In this document: positions 18,320-32,118 of the stretch, in pieces
Layout of the letters: the number at the start of each line of letters is the position of its first letter
Position numbering within the stretch: the first letter of the stretch is position 1
DNA from: Hankyongella ginsenosidimutans
GTDB lineage: Bacteria > Pseudomonadota > Alphaproteobacteria > Sphingomonadales > Sphingomonadaceae
Reading direction: 5' to 3'
NCBI RefSeq assembly: GCF_005144965.1
Contig: NZ_CP039704.1
Coordinates: 2,154,001 to 2,218,000 of the forward strand
DNA length: 64,000 nt
Position numbers and translations under genes: made by a program
The notes under the pieces: generated by a model
Told to the model about the DNA's origin: nothing
The model's input: the letters and a program-made list of their open reading frames with translations, nothing else
The model's database searches: none

Positions 18320-19822
18320 TCACGCGACTGGCTGGATACGGCGGTAGCTCAGCGCTTCGGCGATGTGCACGCGGGTCAGCGCCTCCACGCCGGCGAGATC
18401 GGCGATGGTGCGGGCGACGCGCAGCACCCGGTGATAGCCGCGGGCGGAGAGACGCATGGTCTCGGCTGCCTGCGTCAGCAGCCGGCTTGCGGCCTCGTCG
18501 AGCACTGTCGCTGCCGCCAGCACATCGCCGTCGGCCTCCGCGTTGGTGCGCGCCGACGTTCCGGCATAGCGCGCGCCTTGCCGGGCACGGGCGGCGGCAA
18601 CCCGCGCGCCCACCGCATCCGACCCCTCGGCGGGTGGCGGCAGGGCGAGGTCCGCGGCTGCGACTGCCTGCACCTCGACATGCAGGTCAATGCGGTCAAG
18701 CAGCGGGCCGGACAGGCGTGCCTGATAGTCGACGGCGCATCGTGGTGCGCGCGAACAGGCCTGCGCCGGGTCGCCAAGGTGGCCGCAGCGGCACGGGTTC
18801 ATCGCGGCCACCAGCTGGACGCGCGCAGGGTAGGTGACGTGGGCGTTGGCGCGCGCGACCACGACGCTGCCGGTCTCAAGCGGCTGGCGCAACGATCGAG
18901 CACCGGGCGCTGGAATTCCGGCAGCTCGTCAAGAAACAGCACGCCGTTGTGGGCAAGGCTGACTTCGCCGGGCTTGGCGCGCAGCCCGCCGCCGACCAGC
19001 GCCGCCATCGAAGCGCTGTGGTGCGGGGCGCGGAACGGGCGGGCGCGGATGATCCGCCCGTCGGCAAGCGCGCCCGCCATGGAGGCGACCATGGAGACCT
19101 CCAGTGCTTCCTCGGGGCTGAGGTCCGGCAGGATGCCGGGCAGGCAGGCGGCCATGAGGGACTTGCCCGCGCCCGGCGGGCCGATGAACAGCAGGTTGTG
19201 GCCACCGGCGGCCGCGATCTCCAGCGCGCGCTTGGCGGTCTCCTGGCCTTTGACCTCCCGCAGGTCCGGCCCGCGCGGGCGAGTGGCGGCTTCGGCCGGC
19301 GGCGGGGCAGTGAGCAGCTGCTCACCCTTCAAATGGTTGAGCAGCGCGATCAGATCGGGGCTGCCAGGACCTCGATGCGCCCGGCCCAGCCGGCTTCTGC
19401 GCCCTGCGCCGCCGGACAGATCAGCCCCAGATCCTGCGCGGAGGCGGAAAGCGCCGCCAGCAGCACGCCGGGCGGGGCAATGCGGCCGTCCAGCCCCAGC
19501 TCGCCCAGTACGACATAGCCCGCCAGTTGCTCGGGGTCGGCAAGGCCCATCGCGCCAAGCAGGCCGAGCGCGATCGGCAGGTCGTAGTGGCTGCCTTCCT
19601 GGGCAGGTCAGCCGGCGACAGGTTGACCGTGATGCGTTTGGGCGGCAGCGCCAGCCCGATCGAACTCAGCGCCGCGCGCACCCGTTCCCGGCTTTCGGCG
19701 ACCGCCTTGTCCGGCAGTCCGACGATGGTGAAGGCCGGCATGCCACCTGTCACATGCACCTGCACGTCGACCGGCCGCGCCTCCAGCCCCAGGAACGCCA
19801 CTGTCGGGATATGCGCGACCAT
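18320..19822 (-). CDS. comM: ComM/YifB family Mg-chelatase-like AAA+ ATPase
   Basis: About 500 residues. The N-terminal Lon-protease-like fold carries [20 protein letters not shown] and [19 protein letters not shown]. The AAA+ core has [20 protein letters not shown] (Walker A), [12 protein letters not shown] (Walker B) and FRAPHHSAS. The C-terminus has [11 protein letters not shown] with the cysteine motif, and [19 protein letters not shown]. Frameshifts lie near 19602, 19352 and 18890. In Vibrio and Acinetobacter ComM is the hexameric helicase that drives branch migration in natural transformation. Other transformation genes are not in view. Confidence 0.92.
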
Positions 19823-19870
19823 TGCTGCCCCATTCTCTTCCTCGCTAGGCTAGCAACTTCAGCCGCGCGA

Positions 19871-20765
19871 TCAACCTTTGGTCACGGTGGCCGTCCGGCT
19901 GCGGATGGCGATCGCGGTGCCGATGAACACCAGGATCGCGCCGGCCCCGCCGCCAGGTCCCAGCGGTAGCCCTCGAACAGGGTAGAGAGTAGCAGCGCGA
20001 CCACCGGCGCCAGCACATTCACATAGGCCGCGCGGCCGACCCCATTGAGCGCAGAAGCTGCGCATAGAGGCTGAACGCGATAACCGAACCGAAGACCGCC
20101 AGATAACCAAGCCCGAGCAGATACGACATCGAATGCGCAAGCGGCGGCGGGCCTTCCAGCACGAACGCGATCACCCCGGTCATCGCGCTGCCATAGAGCA
20201 TCGCGGTTGCATTGAGGGCGAACGGCGGCAGGGTACGCAGGCGCGGCATTGCCGGGAAGAGGTTCCCGACCGCTGCGAACAGCACCGCCAACAACGCAAA
20301 CAGTGCGCCGCGCAGCCCGCCGTCCGCCAGGCTGAACGCGCCGACCTCACGCCAGAACAGCAGGGTGACGCCAGCGACGGCAAGCGCGCCGCCGATCATC
20401 AGGCCGCGCGTGAACGGCTGGCCGAGCACGAGGCGGGCGAGCAGCGGGTTGAGCACGGCCATCAGCGTGAAGGCGACCGCGACCACGCCGGACGGCACGG
20501 TCTGCTCGGCGGTGTAGGTGCCGATGTAGTTGATGCTGAACAGGAACAGACCGAACAGTGCCAGGCTGACATGCACGCGCAGGCCCTGCGGCGGCGTTTC
20601 CTTGCGCAGCCGGGTCAGCACGCTCAGCAGCAGCCCGGCGATCAGAAACCGGTAGCAGATCGACCAGATCGCAGCACCCGGCTCCAACTGGGTCGTGATC
20701 GCCAGAAAGGTCGAGCCCCAGATCGCCACCACGATGGCGAACTGCAGCGGTGCGGGCATGGTCAT
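19871..20765 (-). CDS. EamA/DMT-superfamily transporter
   Basis: An inner-membrane protein of about 295 residues with ten predicted helices and two EamA repeats: MPAPLQFAIVVAIWGSTFLA opens the first, and YLAVFGSVIAFSLYAQLLRS belongs to the second. Frameshifts near 20052 and 19950 separate the tail LNGVGRAAYVNVLAPVVALL and GAILVFIGTAIAIRSR. The ATG at 20765 overlaps the threonine-aldolase stop (ATGA), suggesting a linked role, perhaps amino-acid or metabolite export. The substrate is unknown. Confidence 0.87.
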
Positions 20766-21773
20766 AACGCGATGATGGCTTGCGCCAGGGCCTCGACCTC
20801 GCAATCCGGCTGGTCCCAGGAGACAACGAAGCGGGCGTGGCCGCTGTCGGTCGCGCCCCAGTCGTAAAATTCAAAGCCCTGCGCGCGCAAGGCGGCTGCA
20901 GCCTGCGAACCCAGACGAACAAAGACCTCGTTGGCCTCCACCGGATACAGCAGGCGCATGCCGGCCGCTGCCGCCAGGCGCTGCGCACCGGTGTTGGCGT
21001 GGCGGGCGTTGCGCGCCCAGACCCCGGTCTCGACGTAGGCGAGGATCTGCGCGGCCAGATAACGGCCCTTGAGAGCAGATGCCCGCCGCGCTTGCGCCGG
21101 CTGGCGAAATCGGCCGCCTGCTCGGGGTTGAAGAACACCACCGCCTCGCCACTGAGGGTGCCGTTCTTGGTCGTGCCGAACGACAGCACATCAACCCCGG
21201 CGCGCCAGGTGATCTCCGAAGGGTGGCAGCCCAGGTACACCAGACTGTTGGCGAACCGTGCGCCATCCATATGCAGCGCCAGACCGCGCGCCTTTGCGCA
21301 TGCACCGAGGGTTGCGATTTCGTCGGGCGTGTAGCTCAGCCCGTATTCCGTGGCCTGCGTGATGGAGACGACCCGCGGCTGAACCGTGTGGACGTCGCTG
21401 CGGATCGGGGCCAGAACTTCGGCGACTGCGTCCGGCGTGATCTTGGCGCCCCAGCCATCGGCAAGCAGCAGCTTGGCGCCGTGGGTGTAGAACTCCGGTG
21501 CGCCGGCCTCATCAACGTGGATATGCGCCTCCCGGTGGCAGACCACGGCCCCGTAGGGCGGGCACAGCGTTGCCAGCGCCAGGCTGTTGGCGGCGGTGCC
21601 AGTCGAGACGGCGAACGCCTTGACGGGCGTGCCGAAGAAATCCCCAGCACGGCGTCGAGGCGCTGCGACCACGGATCGCCGTCATAGGCGTTCACGCGCC
21701 CATGATTGGCGTTGCTCAGCGCAGCAAGGATCTCAGGCGCGGCAGGCGCCGAGTTGTCGGACGTAAAGCGCAT
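20762..21773 (-). CDS. ltaE: low-specificity L-threonine aldolase
   Basis: A PLP enzyme of about 337 residues cleaving L-threonine or allo-threonine to glycine and acetaldehyde. It starts MRFTSDNSAPAAPEILAAL, has AVSTGTAANSLALATL for cofactor phosphate binding, HIHVDEAGAPEFYT, LHMDGARFANSLVYLG with the cofactor Asp, and the Schiff-base lysine in SFGTTKNGTLSGEAVVF. Frameshifts lie near 21640 and 21080. It is divergent from the siderophore receptor across about 165 bases. Confidence 0.93.
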
Positions 21774-21872
21774 GGGATGACCTGAAAGAAGGAGAGACTT
21801 CTTTCTAGCCGTCATGTGGCGACGCGTCACCACAGATTTTTCGACCTGTCTTCAGAATGACACGCATAAGCG

Positions 21873-21901
21873 TTGACTCTGCGAATAACTCGCAATAACA
21901 C
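21873..21901 (+). promoter_or_regulatory. sigma70-type promoter with Fur box in the spacer
   Basis: A -35 element TTGACT (21873-21878) and a weak -10 element TAACAC (21896-21901) are spaced by 17 bases. The spacer holds TGCGAATAACTCGCA (21880-21894), whose arms TGCGA and TCGCA are perfectly inverted. This resembles the Fur box described in Caulobacter (TGCGAATnATTCGCA). Bound Fur would block RNA polymerase when iron is plentiful. It lies about 40 bases upstream of the siderophore receptor start. Confidence 0.7.
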
Positions 21902-21938
21902 CGTCGCTCTGAACCAGAAACAGGGTGGATTGCATTCC

Positions 21939-24231
21939 ATGATGAAAAATTGTCGCCAGCACCGCTTCGGCGCGCCAGCCACACCGGCGCCTTGCTGCTG
22001 ACCGTGCTGTCGAGCGCGGTCCTGCCGGGCAAAGCACAGGCCGACGCGGACGACGATGCCAGCACGCGCTTCCCGAGACGGTCGTGATCGGCCAGCGCGA
22101 GAAGGACGCCAACCCCAACGCCAACCCGAATGCGCCGTACAAGGTCGAAAAGTCGGCCAACGACAAATTCACCGAGCCGCTGCGCGATACCCCGAAGTCG
22201 GTGACGGCGATCCCGAAGGAAGTAATCGAGGATGTGGGGCCACCAGTTTCCGGGAAGTCGTGCGCGCGACGCCGGGCGTCACGCTTGGCACCGGAGAAGG
22301 CGGCAACGCATTCGGCGACCGTATTTTCATCCGTGGCTTCGAGGCACGCAACGATGTCTACATCGATGGTCTGCGCGACCCCGGCGTCACCAGCCGGGAG
22401 GTTTTCGCTGTCGAGCAGATCGAAATCGTCAAGGGGCCGAGCAGCAGCTTCGGCGGTCGCGGCACGACCGGCGGCGCGGTCAGCCTGCAATCCAAGCGCC
22501 CGACCCGCAATGACTTCATCGTTGGCGAGGCCGGGATCGGCAGTGAAAATTATTACCGCGCCACCGTCGACGCCAACCTCGACATCAACAAATTCGTCTC
22601 GGTGCGGGTGAACACCCTGTACCAGAGCGCCGACACGCCGGGCCGGGATTTCGTGGACTCGGAACGCTTCGGCGCCACGGCGAGCGTTCAAGTGCGCCCG
22701 ACCGAGGACCTGACGGTCACCGGCGACTATTACTTTGCCCGCCTCGACGGCATCCCCGATTTCGGCCACCCGTTCGATGTCACGACCCAGCGGCCGTACA
22801 AAGTTGACCGCGAAAATTTCTACGGCGTCATCGGGCGCGATTTCCTGAGCGGCGCGCATATCGGCACACTGAACGTCGAGTATCAGGCGAGCGACACCAT
22901 CAAGCTGCGCTCGGTGTCGCGCTACGGGCGCACCTTCAACCGCTATATTGTCGGGGCGCCGGGCGCGATCTGCCGGTTCACACGCAACGCCAACGGCAGC
23001 TGCCCGACGACCGGCGTGGAGTTGCCGGAGGATCAGTTCACGGTGACCGCCGGCGGCCAGCGGCGCTGGGCCGACAACAAGTATGTCGCGACCATCAACG
23101 ATGCGACCCTGCGCTTCGACACCGCCGGCATCGGCCATACGGTGGTGACCGGCATGGAATATGCGCGTGAGACGGTTGAAAACCGCACGATCGCGCTGCC
23201 GACCTTCGTCGAGGACTCAAGCGGCAATGCTGTTCCGACGCCCACCACCTTCATCCGCAACCTGCTGAACCCGAACCCGGTGCTGGGCTTCGAGATTCCG
23301 CATCCGCTGAACGGCCTGCCGCCAAGCGAGGTCAAGGTGCGCTCGTTTGCGGGGTATCTGATCGACACCATCAAGTTCACGCCGCAGTGGCAGTTGCTGC
23401 TCGGCGTGCGCTACGACAGCTACAACCTGTCGTTCTCTAATCCGAACGCCACCGGAACGCAGCCGCGCAGCCTGTCGAACAAGGTCGACTTCTTCAACTA
23501 TCAGGCGAGCCTGGTTTACAAACCGGTCGTGGCTGCCACGCTCTATGCGTCGTTCAGCACCTCGTCCAACCCAAGCGGCGAGCAGTTGGACGGCAATGGC
23601 ATCTCCTACGATGGAATTTCCGCACAGACCGAGGCACTGGAGCCGGAGCGCAACAAGTCCTACGAAGTCGGCGCGAAGTACGAACTGTTTGATGGCGAAC
23701 TGCTGCTCACGGCGGCCGTGTTCCAGATCACCAAGAGCAACGCGCGCGAGAACATCGGCAACAATGTGTTCGAGCTGGTCGGCGAGCTGCGCTCGCGCGG
23801 GGCCGAGTTCGGGGTCAACGGCAATGTCGGCGAGCGCCTCCAGCTCTTTGGCGGCTATTCATTCGTGAGCGCCGAGGTCATCGAGTCGGCGATCCCCGAG
23901 AACGTCGGTCGTCGCTTCGCCAACATCCCGCAGCATTCGGCGTCGCTGCTCGCGACCTATCGCATTCTCGACAGCGTGCAGGTCGGCGGCCAGGTTTACT
24001 GGCAGGACGAGGTGTTCGGCGGCACGCAGTTCGCCGGTACGGCGCAGATCCCCGGCTATGCCCGGTTCGATGCGGTGGCGCGCTGGAAGCCAACCGCTTA
24101 TTCCGAACTGCGGTTGAATGTGCTCAACCTGACCAACAAGACCTATTATGATGCGATTTATCGCTCGAGCTCTCCGTTCGCCTATGTGGCCCGGCCGCTC
24201 GGCGACGCTGAACCTGACCCTGAGCTTCTGA
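21939..24231 (+). CDS. TonB-dependent siderophore receptor (Fiu/PiuA-like)
   Basis: An outer-membrane receptor of about 760 residues. A signal peptide (TGALLLTVLSSAVLPGKAQA in the repaired frame) is followed by a TonB-box-like LPETVVIG. The plug has FREVVRATPGVTLGTGEGGN, RIFIRGFEARNDVYIDGLRD and VEQIEIVKGPSSSFGGRG. The 22-strand barrel ends NVLNLTNKTYYDAIYRSSSP and, after a missing base near 24188, a terminal beta signal LNLTLSF ending at 24231. Other frameshifts are near 21955, 22068 and 22240. The plug matches monomeric catecholate siderophore receptors. The adjacent piuC and the upstream Fur box support iron uptake. Confidence 0.92.
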
Positions 24232-24233
24232 CC

Positions 24234-24916
24234 GTGCTGATCGCCATCCCCGATGTGTTGAGCCCGGAGGCCGCGCGCGGTCTCCGGGCGAGGATCGCCG
24301 CCGCCGACTGGGTGGACGGCAACGCCACCAGCGGCCAGGTGGCGGCGCTCGCCAAGCGCAACCGCCAGCTGCCGGAGACGTCCGTGGCGGCGCGCGAGGC
24401 GCAGGCGACGGTCAGCCAGGCGCTGGCGGCGAACGGCCTGTTCCTGTCGGCGGCGCTGCCGGCGACCATCTTCCCGCCGCTGTTCAACCGCTATGGTCCG
24501 GGCGAGACCTTCGATCTGCATGTCGACAATGCGATCCGCGTACATGGGCCGAGCGGCACCCGCATCCGCACCGACCTGTCGGCAACGCTGTTCCTCACCG
24601 ACCCGGAGGACTATGACGGCGGCGATCTGGAGATCGAGGGCGCTTCGGAGCGCTCAGCTACAAGCTGCCGGCCGGGCATATGCTGCTCTACCCGTCGTCC
24701 AGCCTGCATCGGGTGACGCCGGTGACGCGGGGCGAGCGGATCAGCGTCTTCTTCTGGTTGCAGTCCCTGGTTGCGGACGATGCAGCGCGCGAGACGCTGT
24801 TCGATCTCGATCAGTCGGTGCAGGCCCTGCAGACGGAGCGCGGCGGCCAGGATCCGGAGGTGCTGCGGCTCATGCGCGTCTACCACAACCTCATCCGGCG
24901 CTGGGCGCAGCCCTGA
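24234..24916 (+). CDS. piuC: Fe(II)/2-oxoglutarate-dependent PKHD-type hydroxylase, PiuC/YbiX family
   Basis: About 226 residues. It starts with a GTG two bases after the receptor stop and shows IAIPDVLSPEAARGLRARIA and WVDGNATSGQVAALAKRNRQL. The double-stranded beta-helix iron ligands are in FDLHVDNAIRVHG (HxD), with the second His in YPSSSLHRVTPVTRGERISV, whose Arg binds 2-oxoglutarate. One frameshift lies near 24645. In E. coli (fiu-ybiX) and Pseudomonas (piuA-piuC) the gene is paired with a catecholate receptor; its substrate is unknown. Likely expressed from the same Fur-type promoter. Confidence 0.92.
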
Positions 24917-24929
24917 GCAACGGCGAGGC

Positions 24930-25029
24930 TAGAGCGATTTCAAGCAGATGGACTCATCTTCTGGTTAAGAAATCGCGATAAAACAAAAACATAGAGCGGC
25001 GATCTGATTCGATCAGATCGAAAACCGCT

Positions 25030-25033
<4 letters not shown>
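24930..25033 (+). repeat. 104-bp two-hairpin intergenic repeat, copy A
   Basis: The left half begins TAGAGCGATTTC, forms an inner hairpin around AGATGGACTCATCT, and closes with GAAATCGC. An A-rich spacer (GATAAAACAAAAACA) leads to the right half, AGAGCGG...CCGCTCT, enclosing GATCTGATTCGATCAGATC. A diverged second copy lies in inverse orientation at 44493-44594. The right end, read on the minus strand, is TTAGAGCGG, whose TAG is the astB stop codon. The left end starts 14 bases after the piuC stop. Confidence 0.8.
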
Positions 25034-27738
<2,705 letters not shown>

Positions 27739-27751
<13 letters not shown>

Positions 27752-28781
27752 AGGCCAGTTCCTCTCCGGGCTCGACATCAAGCGCCATGGCGGCTGCCGG
27801 CTCGATGCAGACGCCGTAGCCCTGCCGCCAGATCCGGGCAACGGTTGCACGGTAATCGCGCCCGACGCCCGTCGCGATCAGCATCGGCGTGATACCGTCC
27901 GGTGCCTGGGCAACGTCGACCAGTGCCGCCGTCTCGCGGTCCCGCACGGCCTTCAACTGGTCTATGTCGGACTCGACAGTCGGGCCGGCGTCGAAAATGT
28001 CGACATAGCCATGGTAGCGAAAACCTTCGGCCTGCAGCAGCTTGTAGGCAGGGACGCTGTTGTCGTGCGGTCGGCCGATCACGGCCTGCGCCTCATGTGG
28101 CAGCAACTGCACATAGAAGGGATATGTCGGCATCAGGTCCGCGATGAACTGGTTGCCGTACAGCGAATTGTAGCGGTCGGCCTCATCGAACGGCATGTCG
28201 AAGAAGTGCCGGCCCAGCGCCTCCCAGAACGGACGCAGGCCATGCGCATTCACATAGCCGCGCAGTTCGGCGACGATCCGCTCGGGGAAGCGCTCGCGGC
28301 TGGCAGCGACGAACAGATAGCGGCTGCGCGCCAGCAGGCGGCCAAGACCGCGTGGGCTGCCCGACTGGCGCCAGCCCTTGGCGAGATACAGGCCACCGAC
28401 TTCGGCTGCGCCATCGAAATCGTTGACCAGCATCAGCACGTCATACTTGTGGATCTTGCGCAGTTCCCGGTTGGTCTGGCTGAGACGCGCGAGCCGGAAG
28501 CTGTAGAACGGCCAGTCGACGCCAAGCTGGGCGAACAGGCAGGAGGTGCCGATCACCTGGCGGCTCGCCGTCTCCTCCAGCACGAGGATATAATTCTCGT
28601 TGCCCGGCTTGGACACGTTTGCCGCATAGCTCGCTTCGGAATTCTCGAGCCGCTGGATCAGTCCATCACGGTCGGGCGGCAGGTTGGTCAGGCCGCCGCC
28701 GGTCTCGACCGCAAGGGTGTAAAGCGCGTCGAGATCGTCCATGCGGGCTGCACGGATGCGAAACCCTTCGAGAGATGTCAT
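27739..28781 (-). CDS. astA: arginine N-succinyltransferase
   Basis: About 346 residues; transfers succinate from succinyl-CoA to arginine, the first pathway step. The GNAT-like fold starts FRIRAARMDDLDALYTLAVE, and continues with SYFLVLEE-like NYILVLEETASRQVIGTSC, EVGGLYLAKGWRQSGSPRG, GLGRLLARSRYLFVAAS and FFDMPFDEADRYNSLYGNQF. A single missing C in a C run near 27745 hides the native end AYAPF. The ATG at 28781 overlaps the M20 hydrolase stop (ATGA). Confidence 0.95.
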
Positions 28782-30017
28782 GATATCCTGCCCGGCCTGT
28801 GAATTTTGCCGGACGCTAGCCGCATCAGCAGCAATGCTGCAAGCTGCGCGCGCTCGCTAAGGCTCTCTACGATGCAAAATTCCTCGGAAGAATGGATTTT
28901 CCCGCCGCGAACGCCCAGCGTGTCCACCACCGGCAGGCCAACGGCAGCCAGGTTATTGCCATCGCAGCAGCCGCCGGACGGTTTCCAGGTGATCGTCTGC
29001 CCGAGCAGCCGGCCGCACTCACGCACCGCCTCGAACAGCCGCTCCGCCTCGGGCGTCATCGGCTTGGGCGGTCGGTGAAAGTGCCCGTGCAGCGCAAGGC
29101 GCACATCGCACTGTCGCGAGACCTCGTCCGCGATGCGGTGCAGTTCGGACTCCGCCCACGCGGCATCCTCAGGCGTCCAGGCACGCACCTCGAACCGCCC
29201 GACCGCCTGGTCCGGCACCACGTTGGTCGGCCCGCCGCCCTCGATGCGCGCCGCATTGACCGTCAGGCCGTCGCGCATCCCATGCAGCTGCTGGATCGCA
29301 ACGAAGTAGCGCGCGATGGCGAGGATCGCGTTGCGCCCCGCCTCGGGGTTGCGTCCGGCGTGCGCCGCGACACCCTGCGCCGAGATCGCGAAGGTGCCGA
29401 TGCCCTTGCGCGCGCCGGCAAGCGTGCCGTCCGGCAGCATCGACGGTTCGAACACCAGCCCAAGGTCGGCGATACGGCCGCACTCGCGAAGCAACGGTGC
29501 AGACCCAAGCGAGGAGACCTCTTCGTCCGAATTGAGAATCACCCGGTAGCCGATGTTGGCGGCCCAGGGGCTGCGCTCCAGCGCCAGCAAGGCATGGAGC
29601 AGGATCAGCACGCCGCCCTTCATGTCGGCGACGCCCGGGCCGTTCAGTGTGCCAGCGTCCAGCCAGGTCGCCGTCTGAAAGCCATGGTCACGGGGAACAC
29701 CGTGTCCATGTGCCCGGTCAGCAGCACCTGGATTGGTGCCTCGGGTCGCTGCGTGATCAGAAGGTTCGGGCCATGCGCCAGGTCGATAACCTGTCCTGCG
29801 GGATCCAGAGTCTGCGCAGGGGCGGGGTCGCGCGTCTCGATCCGCGCACCGAGCGGGGAAAAGCCTCGGCCGCCTTCGCGGCAAAACGGGTCAGCCCCTC
29901 GATATTGCGCGAACCGGTATTGTGCGCCGACCAGTCGATCAGCGTGTCGACCATGGCCTGCTGCCGACTGGCGATCCAGTCCAGAGGGCCGCTCTCGTGA
30001 TGATCGATCTGCGTCAT
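28778..30017 (-). CDS. M20-family amidohydrolase in the arginine catabolic operon
   Basis: About 412 residues of the M20/ArgE/DapE zinc hydrolase family. Metal ligands appear in LLTGHMDTVFP (His, Asp), GPGVADMKGGVLILL (bridging Asp), NSDEEVSSLGS (Glu-Glu, catalytic base) and HSSEEFCIVESLSERAQ. The lid domain includes GRNPEAGRNAILAIARYFVA. Frameshifts lie near 29865 and 29690. The ATG at 30017 overlaps the ubiG stop. There is no astE in this operon; by position and chemistry this enzyme could be the desuccinylase, but that is inference. It could equally act on another N-acyl amino acid. Confidence 0.85.
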
Positions 30018-30763
30018 GCGCCTGCTTTCGTTGCTGACCCGATGTAGTTGACGCTCAAATCATCCGACAGGTGGAAGCGCTCGCTGACGGGGGTGTAGCT
30101 GAGCCCGCGCAAATCCATAAGCTGCAGCCCGGCGGAGCCAAGCGCCTGCCGGAACTGGTCCGGCGTCAGGAAGCGCCGCCAGTCGTGGGTGCCGCGCGGC
30201 AGCCAGCGCAGCAGATACTCCGCACCGACGATCACCGACAGGAAGGAGGCCACGGTGCGGTTGGGCGTGGAGAACAGGAACAGCCCGCCCGGCTTCAGCA
30301 GCGCGGCGATGGTCTCGAAGTAGCGCGCGACATCGGCGACGTGCTCGACGACTTCCAGGCTCACAACGGCATCGAATTGGCAGCCCGCGTCAACCAGTGC
30401 CTCCGCGGCCCCGCTGCGATAGTCGATCCCGAGGCCGGACTGCGCGGCGTGCGCACGGGCGACGGCGATCGACTCGTCGGCGGCATCGATGCCGGTGACG
30501 GCAGCGCCCAGGCGCGCCAGCGGCTCGCACACCAGGCCCGCGCCGCAGCCGAGGTCGAGGATCGTCAGACCCTCCAGGCAGCGGCGGCTGTCTGGCAGGC
30601 CGAAATGCGCGCGCAACTGGTCGCGCAAGTACCCGATCCGGGTCGGGTTCAGGCGGTGCAGCGGCGCCATCGGGCCGTCTGCGTCCCACCAGCGGTTGGC
30701 GAGGCTGGCGAATTTCGCCTGTTCGGCGGGATCGATGGTGGATGGTGCAGCGCTTGCGTTCAT
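30014..30763 (-). CDS. ubiG: bifunctional 3-demethylubiquinol / 2-polyprenyl-6-hydroxyphenol O-methyltransferase
   Basis: An intact 249-residue SAM-dependent enzyme performing both O-methylations of ubiquinone synthesis. Family marks: FASLANRWWDADGPMAPLHR near the N-terminus, LTILDLGCGAGLVCEPLA (motif I), VTGIDAADESI, FDAVVSLEVVEHV and PGGLFLFSTPNRT. The ATG at 30763 is followed by the domain at once. It heads an operon in which M20, astA, astD and astB follow with 4-base overlaps, an unexpected partner set for a quinone gene. Confidence 0.95.
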   Translation of the reverse strand: MNASAAPSTIDPAEQAKFASLANRWWDADGPMAPLHRLNPTRIGYLRDQLRAHFGLPDSRRCLEGLTILDLGCGAGLVCEPLARLGAAVTGIDAADESIAVARAHAAQSGLGIDYRSGAAEALVDAGCQFDAVVSLEVVEHVADVARYFETIAALLKPGGLFLFSTPNRTVASFLSVIVGAEYLLRWLPRGTHDWRRFLTPDQFRQALGSAGLQLMDLRGLSYTPVSERFHLSDDLSVNYIGSATKAGA

Positions 30764-30885
30764 AATGGCAACTTCCTATGAGACGCGCGGCTTTGCAACA
30801 GCAGCCGAAACGTGGCGTCGTCTCCAGCGTCACGCTCACTAACCCCTCCGGGGCATAACGGACCAGAGGAAAGCAGTCAGCCGCT

Positions 30886-32118
30886 ATGGCGCGCATCGTC
30901 ATGAAATTCGGCGGGACCTCCGTCGCCAATCTGGACCGCATCCGCAATGTGGCCCGCAAGGTCGCCGCCATGCTCGATGCCGGGCACGAGATCGCGGTTG
31001 TGGTCTCCGCCATGTCCGGCGAGACCGACAAGCTGGTCGGCTATGTGCGCGAGGCCGCCGAACTTTACGACCCGCGCGAGTACGACGCCGTGGTCGCGAC
31101 CGGCGAGCAGGTAACCTCCGGCCTGCTGGCGATCGTGCTGCAGTCCATGGGGCGCAGGGCGCGATCCTGGTCCGGCTGGCAGCTGCCGATCCGCACGGAC
31201 GACGCCCACGGCGCAGCGCGCATTCTGGACATCGAAACCGCGCCGATGCTGGCCGCCATGGCGGCGGGCGAAGTCGCCGTCGTCGCCGGTTTTCAGGGCG
31301 TGAGCGCGCAAGGCCGGGTGACGACGCTTGGCCGTGGCGGCTCCGACACGTCTGCCGTGGCGCTGGCGGCGGCGCTGAAGGCCGACTGGTGCGACATCTA
31401 CACCGATGTCGACGGCGTCTACACGACCGATCCGCGCATTGTGCCGCGGGCGCGCAAGCTGGCGCAGATCACCTATGAGGAAATGCTCGAACTCGCGAGC
31501 GTGGGTGCCAAAGTGCTGCAGACCCGCTCGGTCGAGATGGCGATGAAGCATGGTGTGCGGGTGCAGGTGCTTTCCTCCTTCGAGGACAAGCCGGGCACCT
31601 GGGTAGTGGATGAGGATGAAATCGTGGAACAGGAACTGATTGCCGGCGTCGCCTATGCGCGCAACGAAGCCAAGATCACGCTCATCAACGTGGCCGACCG
31701 CCCCGGCGTGGTGGCCGCCATTTTCGGTCCGCTGGCCGATGCCAACCTGAACGTCGACATGATCGTCCAGAACGTCAGCCACGACACCGGCACGACCGAC
31801 GTGACCTTCACCATCACCCGCACCGACCTGCCACGCACGCTCGACCTGCTGGAGCGCCTGCGCGATACGCTGCGCTACGAGCGGGTGATCTCCGACGCCA
31901 ACGTCGCCAAGATTTCGGTGGTCGGCGTCGGCATGAAGAGCCATGCCGGCGTCGCGCAGCGCATGTTCAAGGCGCTGGCCGACAAGGGCATCAACATCCA
32001 GGTGATCTCGACCTCCGAAATCAAGATCAGCGTCCTGATTGCCGACGACTACACCGAACTGGCCGTGCGTGCCCTGCACAGCGCCTACGGCCTCGACGCC
32101 CTGGACGCCGCCGAGTGA
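30886..32118 (+). CDS. lysC: aspartate kinase
   Basis: An intact 410-residue enzyme for the first step of the lysine, threonine and methionine pathways. The kinase domain shows VMKFGGTSVANLDRIRNVAR, VVSAMSGETDKLV, RARSWSGWQLPIRTDDAHG, TTLGRGGSDTSAVALAAALK and CDIYTDVDGVYTTDPRI. Two ACT domains follow (from about residue 265), including SHDTGTTDVTFTITR and KISVVGVGMKSHAGVAQRMF, and bind lysine and threonine in relatives. The ATG at 30886 is used. It is divergent from ubiG. Confidence 0.97.
   Translation: MARIVMKFGGTSVANLDRIRNVARKVAAMLDAGHEIAVVVSAMSGETDKLVGYVREAAELYDPREYDAVVATGEQVTSGLLAIVLQSMGRRARSWSGWQLPIRTDDAHGAARILDIETAPMLAAMAAGEVAVVAGFQGVSAQGRVTTLGRGGSDTSAVALAAALKADWCDIYTDVDGVYTTDPRIVPRARKLAQITYEEMLELASVGAKVLQTRSVEMAMKHGVRVQVLSSFEDKPGTWVVDEDEIVEQELIAGVAYARNEAKITLINVADRPGVVAAIFGPLADANLNVDMIVQNVSHDTGTTDVTFTITRTDLPRTLDLLERLRDTLRYERVISDANVAKISVVGVGMKSHAGVAQRMFKALADKGINIQVISTSEIKISVLIADDYTELAVRALHSAYGLDALDAAE

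Noticed and set aside
20347..21672. An open frame combining threonine aldolase with part of the DMT transporter.
   Set aside because: The aldolase frame shifts near 21080 and its real end overlaps the transporter ATG (ATGA at 20762-20765).
22056..24716. A single 886-codon frame joining the siderophore receptor to the PiuC hydroxylase.
   Set aside because: A missing base near 24188 hides the receptor's normal terminal strand (LNLTLSF) and stop at 24229-24231; piuC starts two bases later.
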